From positions 5,597 to 23,605 of the forward strand of contig DYCH01000009.1 in NCBI GenBank assembly GCA_019418235.1: a stretch of DNA of 18,009 nt, given 5' to 3'. The notes beneath the pieces are model-generated. The model saw nothing but the letters and a program-made list of their open reading frames with translations. It did not search any database and was not told where the DNA came from. This DNA is from Sutterella sp. Its GTDB lineage: Bacteria > Pseudomonadota > Gammaproteobacteria > Burkholderiales > Burkholderiaceae_F. This document shows, piece by piece, positions 7,278-14,342 of the stretch (its first letter is position 1; each line of letters opens with the position of its first letter). The translations under genes and the position numbers were made by a program.

Positions 7278-8450
7278 TTACTTCGTTTGTTCGCTCAAAA
7301 GCGTCAAGATCTTCGGTGCGACACCGGTCGTATCGGCCTTACCGTCCGGACCCAAAACGTGAACACGCGTTTCCGTATCGGAGAGCTTTTGCAAGTAGAT
7401 CACGTATTGCGGAGCATCCACGGGCTTGCTACGGCCAAAGGCATTACTCCAGAAGCCTTGTTCGTCACGTTTTTGTTGTTCGTATTCTTCGTCCAAATAA
7501 CGAACCAAGAAGAAACCACGAGAACGGTCACGGTCTTCAACCGTAAAGCCCATGCGGTCGATGGCTAAAGCCACACGACGCCATGCACGTTCGAACCCTT
7601 CCTTGACGAACAAGCTCGTAGCCACACCTTCAGCGTTTTGTTCCAATTGGGAGATGGACTCAACCGGTTGGTAACGAGTCAAATCTTCCACGGTCTTTTC
7701 ACGCTCGGCCTTGGTTTGAGAGACAGCCTTGGGATTGAATTCCATGTTGATGCGTTGAGCCATACGGGTCAACATTTCAGCTTCCATTTCCGGATCGCTC
7801 GGGCCAGGTTGCCAAACGGTGGTTTCGTTATCGCCACCGATACTCTTGACCACTTCCACCATTGAACGGTGCGTAATAAAGATATCGGTGCCACCCGTTG
7901 CAGAGCGTTCCATACGGGCACGGTATTGGTCACGTTCACCGGTGGAGTAAACCAAATCAACAACCTTACCCAAAGTTGCGCGGATCACGTCTTGCGGCAA
8001 CTTGGCGCGGTTTTCAGCCCAGTTGGTTTCCATCACACCAGTAGCGGCATCTTGGCGCAATAAGCTCAAACCAATCGTGTGCCAGAAGTCTTGAGCGATA
8101 GGCCAGGTTTGCTCCGGCGTCAAATTCACATGAATCCAACGGTTATTGCCTTCACGCATCACCTTAGCGATTTCACCTTCGGGCAAAATGGTCGTCGTCA
8201 CTTGAGTCGCACCTTGCGTTTGAGAAGCGTCAACTTGTTGGCTAGCCAACACCGTTTGCGGGCGCGTCGGCACAGCATAACGGTCAGAGGTCGGGACTTG
8301 CGTCAAATCCGGCGGCACTTCCAACGGAGCACGAGAGGCACTCGTTTCGTACTGAATCTTGTCGTTTGAAAAATCCACCCCCAAAACAGAGCAAGCGGAT
8401 AATACAACCGGCATTGCCAAAATCAGGCTCGTGCGAACTAATTTTTTCAT
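7278..8450 (-). CDS. bamC: Outer membrane protein assembly factor BamC (lipoprotein)
   Basis: This 390-residue lipoprotein has a type II signal peptide, MKKLVRTSLILAMPVVLSAC, with Cys20 as the acylated residue. After it comes the conserved unstructured BamC stretch with Y-E-T-x-x-x-x-x-P-L-E-V-P-P-D-L-T (residues 34-50), which in E. coli BamC binds BamD. Two helix-grip domains follow (roughly 95-230 and 270-390), with WIHVNLTPEQTWPIAQDFW opening the first and GFERAWRRVALAIDRMGFTVEDRDRSRG in the second. BamC is a periplasm-facing accessory of the BAM complex that inserts beta-barrel proteins into the outer membrane. Neisseria and Burkholderiales versions are longer than the 344-residue E. coli protein, as here. 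AGGA lies about 6 bases before the ATG. It follows the site-2 protease gene by 92 bp and ends at a strong terminator. The usual neighbour dapA is absent. Confidence 0.9.
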   Translation of the reverse strand: MKKLVRTSLILAMPVVLSACSVLGVDFSNDKIQYETSASRAPLEVPPDLTQVPTSDRYAVPTRPQTVLASQQVDASQTQGATQVTTTILPEGEIAKVMREGNNRWIHVNLTPEQTWPIAQDFWHTIGLSLLRQDAATGVMETNWAENRAKLPQDVIRATLGKVVDLVYSTGERDQYRARMERSATGGTDIFITHRSMVEVVKSIGGDNETTVWQPGPSDPEMEAEMLTRMAQRINMEFNPKAVSQTKAEREKTVEDLTRYQPVESISQLEQNAEGVATSLFVKEGFERAWRRVALAIDRMGFTVEDRDRSRGFFLVRYLDEEYEQQKRDEQGFWSNAFGRSKPVDAPQYVIYLQKLSDTETRVHVLGPDGKADTTGVAPKILTLLSEQTK

Positions 8451-8464
8451 AAATTTTCCTAACC

Positions 8465-8493
8465 ACTTAAGTTCACCCGTCGGTGTCTTAAGT
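8465..8493. promoter_or_regulatory. Hairpin in the bamC leader
   Basis: A two-part inverted repeat: outer arms ACTTAAG (8465-8471) and CTTAAGT (8487-8493), inner arms CACC (8474-8477) and GGTG (8482-8485) around a CGTC loop. It ends 14 bases before the bamC ATG, immediately upstream of its AGGA ribosome-binding site. The T-run is on the plus-strand side only, so as a terminator it would act on plus-strand (antisense) transcripts. In the bamC mRNA it is a leader structure without a U-tract. Confidence 0.45.
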
Positions 8494-8542
8494 TTTTTAC
8501 TAAAGCAATTTTTTAATTTTACCTAAGCTTAATAAATTCGGC

Positions 8543-9199
8543 TTAGAAACCCACGAAAGATAATAAATTTTTACCAACGTAGACAAAGGGGCGCATCCAG
8601 TAATTTAACAACCCAGACATAATCAAAACGACCAAAATGATCATTCCGTATTGTTCAAGGCGTGCAAATTGTTGAGCGGCGTTATAAGGCAACAACATCG
8701 TCACGATGCGACCACCATCCAAAGGCGGCAAGGGCAAAAGATTAAAGGCCATGATGTAGAAGTTCACCAAAACGCCTGCCACCGTGATATCGAGAAGCGA
8801 TTGCGTCAAAATGCCGGAATTGATAAAAGCCTTTAAGAAAATAAACCAAACAAGAGCTTGGCAGAAGTTACTTAAAGGGCCAGCTAAAGCCACCATTAAC
8901 ATTCCCTTGCGGAACGGGTTAAGTTTACGGGTATTGATCGGAACGGGTTTGGCCCATCCCAATAAAACGCCACCCAAACCAGTTAAAGCCGACCCCAAAA
9001 GAAGGACGCCCGGTACAAGAATGGTTCCCACCAAATCAATGTGAGGAATGGGGTTAGCCGTGACGCGTCCCAGCATAAAGGCTGTATCGTCACCGTAACG
9101 TTTAGCGGCTAAACCGTGAGCCGCTTCATGTAACGTGATGGCAAAAATCAAAGGAATGCCATACACCAAAATCTGATACAAAGTATCGGTAATCGCCAT
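8543..9199 (-). CDS. Site-2 protease family membrane metalloprotease (M50)
   Basis: This 218-residue membrane protein has the zinc motif HEAAH at residues 24-28 and the third-ligand motif LLPLPPLDGGR (154-164, Asp161), the two hallmarks of M50 intramembrane proteases. GPLSN (107-111) is the conserved loop between core helices. It is a minimal version without PDZ or CBS domains, of the Rv2869c/YwhC-like short type common in many bacteria. It should cleave a membrane-spanning substrate within the bilayer, but substrates of this short subgroup are largely unknown. The ATG has only a weak AAGA-type ribosome-binding site and lies 20 bp after the PHP-phosphatase stop, so the two are very likely translated from one transcript. 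This PHP/site-2-protease pairing recurs in Burkholderiales. Confidence 0.88.
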   Translation of the reverse strand: MAITDTLYQILVYGIPLIFAITLHEAAHGLAAKRYGDDTAFMLGRVTANPIPHIDLVGTILVPGVLLLGSALTGLGGVLLGWAKPVPINTRKLNPFRKGMLMVALAGPLSNFCQALVWFIFLKAFINSGILTQSLLDITVAGVLVNFYIMAFNLLPLPPLDGGRIVTMLLPYNAAQQFARLEQYGMIILVVLIMSGLLNYWMRPFVYVGKNLLSFVGF

Positions 9200-9219
9200 T
9201 TTGATTCTTCTTTCTCTAT

Positions 9220-10053
9220 TTAATCTTTAATGAGTTCTAAAACCGTCGGTAAGTACGCAGGCAATGGTTCTTGCATACCCGGTTCCGGTCGACCGGGTTT
9301 AGAGCCATGATAGTCACTGCCCGTACTTGCCCAAAAGCCCATATTAACGGCAACACGAGTATAACGCTCGTTTTCTTCACTGAAATGACTTCCTGTCGTC
9401 ACTTCAATGACATCACCGCCCAAAGCCTTAAATTCCGTCAACAAATCGTACGTTGTTTTGCCTTCTGGGAAGGTATAGCGACCTGGGTGCGCCATCACAG
9501 CGATACCTCCCGTCTCACGGATGAGCGTCATCGCCTCACTTAGGCTCATCCAATTGGTCTTAACGAATGCACAACCATCGTCTTTCAGATAACGGTCAAA
9601 CGCAGCATCTTCCGTACCAACCGTACCGCGTTGCACCAAGGCAAGAGCAAAGTGACGACGCGATAAATTCAAAGGATTGCCGGCCAATTCCAAAGCTTGC
9701 TCGTAGGTATTGTAAATACCCATCGCATCAAATTTAGCTGCCATGGCTCGAGCGCGTTCATCACGCATTTGACAAAGTTTGATGGTAAGCGCCTCGAAAG
9801 CTTCCATTTTCTTGGGGGCTAAGCACACCACGTGAATCGTTTTGCCAGACCAAGTGACAGATAATTCCACCCCATCGATAAAACGAATCCCTAGCTCTTG
9901 AGCACGTTTGCGCGCCTGACAAAGACCGGCCACCGTATCGTGGTCGGTCAACGCCATCACTTCAACACCATTTTTATGCGCCATCTCCACAACTTCAACC
10001 GGGCTTTTAACGCCGTCACTTGCCGTTGAGTGCAGATGCAAATCCATTCTCAT
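9220..10053 (-). CDS. rnm: PHP-domain phosphoesterase, RNase AM / YciV (TrpH) type
   Basis: This is a 277-residue protein of the polymerase-and-histidinol-phosphatase fold. Metal-binding motifs are in order: MDLHLHSTASDG (residues 3-14), TDHDT (about 42-46), a central PHP core, MAHPGRY and, near the C-terminus, STGSDYHGS. E. coli RNase AM (YciV) and its relatives hydrolyse nucleoside 3',5'-bisphosphates and trim RNA 5' ends using these metals. I place the start at the ATG at 10053, giving the usual beginning M-R-M-D-L-H-L-H; the longer in-frame ATG at 10137 would overlap the divergent carbonic anhydrase gene and add residues without family likeness. The ribosome-binding site is weak. It heads the probable operon with the site-2 protease and perhaps bamC. 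The family is certain; identity as rnm versus another PHP paralogue is probable. Confidence 0.85.
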   Translation of the reverse strand: MRMDLHLHSTASDGVKSPVEVVEMAHKNGVEVMALTDHDTVAGLCQARKRAQELGIRFIDGVELSVTWSGKTIHVVCLAPKKMEAFEALTIKLCQMRDERARAMAAKFDAMGIYNTYEQALELAGNPLNLSRRHFALALVQRGTVGTEDAAFDRYLKDDGCAFVKTNWMSLSEAMTLIRETGGIAVMAHPGRYTFPEGKTTYDLLTEFKALGGDVIEVTTGSHFSEENERYTRVAVNMGFWASTGSDYHGSKPGRPEPGMQEPLPAYLPTVLELIKD

Positions 10054-10111
10054 AACAAAACCGTACAATTGGGTACTCTGATTCCGAATTTTAACAAGAG
10101 CGAGAACATCT

Positions 10112-10633
10112 ATGCCCGTTTTTGCAATTGGAGACAAAAAACCAAAGCTCTCCGACTCCGTTTACTGCGCCCCTACAGCAACCATTGCTGCCGATGTCAC
10201 TTTAAAAGACAACGTCAGTGTATGGCCGGGAGCGAGCATCCGAGGTGATGAGGCCACCATTACTGTGGGCGAAAACTCCAACATCCAAGACAATGCCGTT
10301 TTGCATAATGACCCGGGTTTACCGCTTGAGATTGGTCGTAATGTGACGGTAGGTCATGGAGCCATTTTGCACAGCTGTACAATTGGTGACAATTCTTTAA
10401 TCGGGATGGGTGCAATTGTCCTTAATCGTGCGAAAATAGCGCCTTATACATTAGTAGGTGCCGGTGCGCTTGTGGCAGAGAATAAAGAATTTCCCGAAGG
10501 TGTTTTACTTTTGGGAACGCCTGCTCGCGTTGTACGATCATTAACGCCTGAAGAAAAGGCCTTGATTGAGAAAAACGCCAAACACTACATCGAGCGCGCC
10601 AAAGAGTACCAAACGATGACGAAAGAAATTTAA
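10112..10633 (+). CDS. Gamma-class carbonic anhydrase family protein (YrdA-like)
   Basis: This 173-residue protein consists of left-handed beta-helix hexapeptide repeats (for example IAADVTLKDNVSVWPGASI, IGDNSLIGMGAIVLNRAKI) and a C-terminal helix. The zinc-site histidines of gamma carbonic anhydrases are present at His65 (VLHND), His82 and His87 (GHGAILH), together with R44-G-D and N57-I-Q-D. Members such as YrdA and CaiE-like proteins form trimers with metal at subunit interfaces; many show no measured CO2 hydration, so enzymatic activity is uncertain. The ATG follows AGAGCGAGAACATCT. The gene is divergent from the PHP gene with 58 bp between start codons and is followed 14 bp later by hslO, suggesting a gca-hslO operon. 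Confidence 0.88.
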   Translation: MPVFAIGDKKPKLSDSVYCAPTATIAADVTLKDNVSVWPGASIRGDEATITVGENSNIQDNAVLHNDPGLPLEIGRNVTVGHGAILHSCTIGDNSLIGMGAIVLNRAKIAPYTLVGAGALVAENKEFPEGVLLLGTPARVVRSLTPEEKALIEKNAKHYIERAKEYQTMTKEI

Positions 10634-10647
10634 GAAAGGCTACACAA

Positions 10648-11547
10648 ATGAACGATTCTATTTTGCGTTTTATCTTCACACCGACCCCCGTTAAAGGGGC
10701 TGTTGTTCGCTTGAATACGGCATGGAAAGCCATGCGAGAATTCCGACACTATCCGTTGCCAGTCACGCATCTTTTGGGCGAAATGACGGCGGGAGCTTTG
10801 TTATTGGCCAGTTCCATTAAATTCGAAGGCTCACTCATCATGCAAGTGCAAGGTGACGGCCCAGTGCGCTTGGCCATTGTCGAAGTCCGTAATGGCTTAA
10901 TGGTTCGAGCTTCTGCCAAGTTGCAACACGATGCCGTGGTGGCAGCCGATGCAACGACCAAAGATTTAATTAACGTCAATGGCGGTGGACGTTGCGCCAT
11001 TATGCTCGATCCCAAAGATCGTCGTGAAGGCGAACCTCTCTACCAAGGCGTTGTGTCTTTGGCAGGTGACTCCATTGCTCAAGGGCTTGAGCTTTATATG
11101 CAACAGTCCGAACAAATTCACACACGCTTATGGTTAGCGGCCGATGAAAACAATATCGGTGGTCTTTTAATCCAAAAGATGCCGGGCTTTGGCGGTAAGG
11201 ACGAAGGCATTGTCGATGACCCCGAAGCCCTCAATCGCATTGAAACATTGGCCGATACCATTAAAGACGAAGAGCTTTTAACGCTTCCGGCTAAGGAAAT
11301 TGCTCACCGTTTATTCTGGGAAGAAAAGCCGCAATATTTTGAAGAACAAGAACCTCGCTTTGCCTGTACGTGTTCTCGTGAACGTGTCGAGGCCATGATT
11401 TTGAATTTAGGCGAAGTGGAAGCCCTTCAGGCCTGCCAAGAACACGGTGGCTTGGAAGTCACGTGTGACTTCTGCGGTAAAACTGAAAAATTCTCGATTG
11501 ACGATTTACACACTCTCTTTAACCACAACAAGAAAGACGCAAACTAA
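10648..11547 (+). CDS. hslO: Redox-regulated molecular chaperone Hsp33
   Basis: This 299-residue protein has the Hsp33 N-terminal domain, including the HLLGEMTAGALLLASSIKFEG segment (41-61), and the zinc-binding redox switch C-x-C at Cys240/Cys242 with C-x-x-C at Cys273/Cys276 (FACTCSRERV and VTCDFCGKTE). Oxidation of these four cysteines releases zinc and turns on holdase activity toward unfolding proteins in the cytoplasm, protecting against hypochlorite and heat-plus-peroxide stress. The length is near the E. coli protein (292). AAAGG lies 8 bases before the ATG. It sits between the carbonic anhydrase homologue (14 bp upstream) and an unknown gene whose ATG overlaps its TAA stop. That a cysteine-switch chaperone shares this window with DsbI is suggestive but may be chance. 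Confidence 0.95.
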   Translation: MNDSILRFIFTPTPVKGAVVRLNTAWKAMREFRHYPLPVTHLLGEMTAGALLLASSIKFEGSLIMQVQGDGPVRLAIVEVRNGLMVRASAKLQHDAVVAADATTKDLINVNGGGRCAIMLDPKDRREGEPLYQGVVSLAGDSIAQGLELYMQQSEQIHTRLWLAADENNIGGLLIQKMPGFGGKDEGIVDDPEALNRIETLADTIKDEELLTLPAKEIAHRLFWEEKPQYFEEQEPRFACTCSRERVEAMILNLGEVEALQACQEHGGLEVTCDFCGKTEKFSIDDLHTLFNHNKKDAN

Positions 11548-12530
11548 TGGCAACACATTTCTTTGATGTCCACAACAACGACGTAATGGGCTGGGGCTTT
11601 TCTCAAAAGCCCCTGGCTGGTTATTTTCACTTTCTCGGTAACCTCTTGTCGCTAAACCTTAATGGGGGTTATCCCATCACTGGCTTTAGTGAAAAGCGTT
11701 TATTAAATAACCTCGCTCGTATCGTCAATGACTTTAGAAATCAAAAAAATATGACCGATCAAATCGTGGGCTTTGGCTTTAAAGCCCGCATCGACGGAGA
11801 ATATTATTTTTACACAGGTCATGTAGACACCGAAGGCAATGTCGATCAAACGCGTATTGCCCTTGAAGATGTTGTTGAGCAGATTTTGCCCGAGAAGGTT
11901 CAAGGCGGTTTACGCCACGGAGATTTTTACGTCAAACCCGAAGGTCAAACCCTTTGGTTATTTAATTTTCTCTATCACGTTTTGTTAAGCATGGATGCCG
12001 AAACCGGCAAAATCCAGGTCTATACGCGTGATGAATTGATTGATCAACTCTTGGATTTTGATCCTCGTTTTCTCATCACCGAAGCTGAAAAACTTATCCG
12101 TCAACCGCAAGGTATGGGTGAGGCGCCGGAAATGGCGTTCTCGGAAGACCAGTTAGAGAAAATGCTCCAAAAAATCACCAATGCCGTCACGGAATGGTTA
12201 ACGGACGATCTCATCAATTCTCTTAAATTGGAATCCGTTAAATTAGAACTTTCCGGCCAAGTTGCTCTTCGCAAACAATGGGCACGTCTTTTCTCCTTTA
12301 AGTGCATCGCCAATTTCGAATCTGTCGAAAATTTGACGCTTTACACCGATAAAGAAAACTTCTGGATGTACAGCGAATTAGAAAATGAAAAAACGGGCGA
12401 AACCCTTAAGACAATTGAACCTCTCGCCAGAGATGAGATTCTCAATAAGGTGCTTTATAAATTGAAACGCCAAGTGGAGTTTGACGTTAATGGCAAGGCC
12501 TCAGGAACGACGCCCACTAGCGTTAACTAA
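11547..12530 (+). CDS. Conserved-looking hypothetical protein translationally coupled to hslO
   Basis: I do not recognise this 327-residue protein. It has no signal peptide, no transmembrane segment, and only one cysteine (in LFSFKCIANF, about residue 251), so it is probably cytosolic. The N-terminal third is rich in aromatic residues and glycine (FDVHNNDVMGWGF, GYFHFLGNLLSLNLNGGYPI). The centre has strand-like stretches (GFGFKARIDGEYYFYTGHVD, DFYVKPEGQTLWLFNFLYHV), followed by an acidic helical region with EDQLEKMLQKITNAVTEW, and a short S/T-rich tail ending TSVN. Its ATG overlaps the hslO TAA as TAATG, so translation is probably coupled, and the gene lacks a strong ribosome-binding site of its own. 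Codon use looks like its neighbours, with no sign of recent transfer. The 3' end overlaps the convergent ftsB by 4 bp. A link to Hsp33 is suggested only by position. Confidence 0.75.
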   Translation: MATHFFDVHNNDVMGWGFSQKPLAGYFHFLGNLLSLNLNGGYPITGFSEKRLLNNLARIVNDFRNQKNMTDQIVGFGFKARIDGEYYFYTGHVDTEGNVDQTRIALEDVVEQILPEKVQGGLRHGDFYVKPEGQTLWLFNFLYHVLLSMDAETGKIQVYTRDELIDQLLDFDPRFLITEAEKLIRQPQGMGEAPEMAFSEDQLEKMLQKITNAVTEWLTDDLINSLKLESVKLELSGQVALRKQWARLFSFKCIANFESVENLTLYTDKENFWMYSELENEKTGETLKTIEPLARDEILNKVLYKLKRQVEFDVNGKASGTTPTSVN

Positions 12531-12910
12531 AGTAACGGTTGTGCGTCGCCCGACGGCTCTTTAGCGTTGGGGTTGTACAACGGATCGTTGATAATATCTG
12601 CCGGGATCTCAGTGCCCGGCAGTGTCTTTTGCGGACGTTGAATACGGAACAACACTTCACCGGCTCGCACCATATTTAAGTCATAGCGAGCGCGCTCTTC
12701 AATGGCTCCCAGCCCCGTTTGTAGGGACTTTAATTCCGCAGACATGCGTTCATTGTCTTCACGAACTTCACGGTTATCGTTTTGCAACATCGCTAAATCT
12801 TCAGCGAGCGTAAACATACGAACATAACCGCCTTGTCCGAAAATCAATGTATAAAGCCCCAACAGGCATAACCCGCAAAGGAGAATCAAAATTCGCTTCG
12901 GAGTTATCAT
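12527..12910 (-). CDS. ftsB: Cell division protein FtsB
   Basis: This 127-residue bitopic protein has a short cytoplasmic N-terminus (MITPKR), one transmembrane helix (about residues 7-26), then a periplasmic coiled coil rich in heptads (about 35-70: EDLAMLQNDNREVREDNERM) and the conserved block IEERARYDLNMVRAGEVLFRI (71-91) that ends the FtsB/DivIC core. FtsB joins FtsL and FtsQ in the divisome and helps trigger septal peptidoglycan synthesis. It is longer than the 103-residue E. coli protein through a C-terminal tail. Position directly after eno in the same direction is the classical arrangement. The ribosome-binding site is weak (AGAG, 7 bases from ATG). Its TAG stop overlaps the convergent stop of the unknown gene. 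Confidence 0.92.
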   Translation of the reverse strand: MITPKRILILLCGLCLLGLYTLIFGQGGYVRMFTLAEDLAMLQNDNREVREDNERMSAELKSLQTGLGAIEERARYDLNMVRAGEVLFRIQRPQKTLPGTEIPADIINDPLYNPNAKEPSGDAQPLL

Positions 12911-12927
12911 GTCGGGGCTCTACTTTC

Positions 12928-12951
12928 CTAACGTTTTTTAGTTAACGTTAG
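12928..12951. repeat. Perfect 8-bp inverted repeat between eno and ftsB
   Basis: CTAACGTT (12928-12935) and AACGTTAG (12944-12951) form a perfect inverted repeat with an 8-base loop. The arm at 12944-12951 contains the eno stop codon, and the structure ends 17 bases before the ftsB start. In the mRNA it would be an intercistronic stem without a following U-run, so it is more likely a processing or stability element than a terminator. Confidence 0.5.
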
Positions 12952-14240
12952 ATGGTCCATTCCTTAATGCAATAGAATGCATCGCGGCCCGGATAAACAG
13001 CTTGATCGTCAAGTTCTTCTTCAATGCGAAGCAATTGGTTGTACTTGGCGATACGGTCGCTACGGCTCATGGAACCCGTCTTGATTTGACCGGCGTTCAC
13101 GGCCACGGCCAAGTCAGCAATGAAGCTATCTTCGGTTTCACCAGAGCGGTGAGAAACCACGACGGAGTAACCGGCGCGCTTAGCCATTTCAATAGCAGCC
13201 AACGTTTCGGACAACGTACCGATTTGGTTAACCTTAATCAAAATGGAGTTAGCCACACCCTTTTCGATGCCTTCGCGCAAAATCGTCGGGTTCGTCACAA
13301 ACAAGTCATCGCCCACCAATTGGACACGACGGCCCAAAGCTTGCGTCAACTTCTTCCAACCTTCCCAGTCGACTTCAGCCATACCGTCTTCGATGGAGAT
13401 GATCGGGTACTTCTTAACCCAAGCTTCCAAGACTTCAATCCATTCTTCAGCCGTGTAGGTCTTGCCTTGGCCCTTTTGAACGTACTTACCGTCTTCGTAG
13501 AATTCGCTGGCAGCGCAGTCCAAACCGATGGCAATGTCCTTGCCCGGTTCGTAACCAGCAGCCTTGATGGCTTCGATAATCAATTCGATGGCTTCTTCGT
13601 GGCTATCGATGTTAGGAGCAAAACCACCTTCATCGCCCACGGCCGTGCTCATGCCACGAGAGTTGATGATCTTCTTTAAGGCATGAAACGTTTCAGCACC
13701 GTAGCGGACAGCTTCACGGAAGCTCGGAGCGCCCAACGGGATGATCATGAATTCTTGGATGTCCAAGTTGTTGTTGGCGTGTGCGCCACCGTTGATGACG
13801 TTCATCATCGGAACCGGCATTTGAACAGCGCCCATACCGCCCAAATAGCGATAGAGGGATTGTTCGGTAAATTGAGCGGCAGCACGAGCGCAAGCCATGG
13901 AAACACCCAACATGGCGTTGGCGCCCAAGTTGCTCTTATTTTCCGTACCGTCCAATTCGATCATTTGCATATCGATGCTGGCTTGTTGCGTCACATCGAA
14001 ACCGATCAAAGCGGGATTAATCTTAGCGTGGACATTTTCAATGGCCGTCATCACGCCTTTGCCGCAATAACGTTCATCTTTATCGCGCAATTCAAGTGCT
14101 TCGCGAATACCCGTGGAGGCACCAGAGGGCACAGCGGCACGGCCGCAAATACCGCAATCCAAATAGACGTCGCATTCAACCGTCGGGTTGCCGCGGCTAT
14201 CTAAAACTTCACGAGCAATAATGGCATTGATCGTAGACAT
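12948..14240 (-). CDS. eno: Enolase (phosphopyruvate hydratase)
   Basis: This 430-residue protein is a standard-length bacterial enolase, converting 2-phosphoglycerate to phosphoenolpyruvate in glycolysis and also found in the RNA degradosome of some bacteria. Key residues are in place: LDSRGNPTVE near the N-terminus, GGAHANNN (151-158), Glu204 in GDEGG, metal ligands Asp241, Glu284 and Asp311 (GLDCAAS, SIEDG, GDDLF), base Lys336 in ILIKVNQIGT, and SHRSGETED (363-371). I start at the ATG at 14240 (MSTINAIIAREV), with GGGGA upstream, not at 14297 or 14249, which add a hydrophobic, non-family extension or leave no space for a ribosome-binding site. It lies between kdsA (102 bp upstream) and ftsB (37 bp downstream), the conserved betaproteobacterial order. 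Long antisense open frames across this gene are by-products of its biased codon use. Confidence 0.97.
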   Translation of the reverse strand: MSTINAIIAREVLDSRGNPTVECDVYLDCGICGRAAVPSGASTGIREALELRDKDERYCGKGVMTAIENVHAKINPALIGFDVTQQASIDMQMIELDGTENKSNLGANAMLGVSMACARAAAQFTEQSLYRYLGGMGAVQMPVPMMNVINGGAHANNNLDIQEFMIIPLGAPSFREAVRYGAETFHALKKIINSRGMSTAVGDEGGFAPNIDSHEEAIELIIEAIKAAGYEPGKDIAIGLDCAASEFYEDGKYVQKGQGKTYTAEEWIEVLEAWVKKYPIISIEDGMAEVDWEGWKKLTQALGRRVQLVGDDLFVTNPTILREGIEKGVANSILIKVNQIGTLSETLAAIEMAKRAGYSVVVSHRSGETEDSFIADLAVAVNAGQIKTGSMSRSDRIAKYNQLLRIEEELDDQAVYPGRDAFYCIKEWTI

Positions 14241-14342
14241 GTTTTTCATTCCCCAAATTAAGAAGATTAGACACGCACAAAAGCATGCGCGAAACAAAAA
14301 AACGAAGCGGGTTCAGACCCCAGTCCTTGCTCGCCATTTTAA

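Noticed and set aside
13002..14204. Two long plus-strand open frames (225 and 173 codons) antisense to eno
   Set aside because: Highly biased codon use in enolase commonly leaves stop-free antisense frames; neither resembles a known protein.
14296..14320. Possible terminator after kdsA (GGGT-CTGA-ACCC then seven T on the minus strand)
   Set aside because: The stem has only 4 bp and is separated from the T-run by six bases, so I do not call it.
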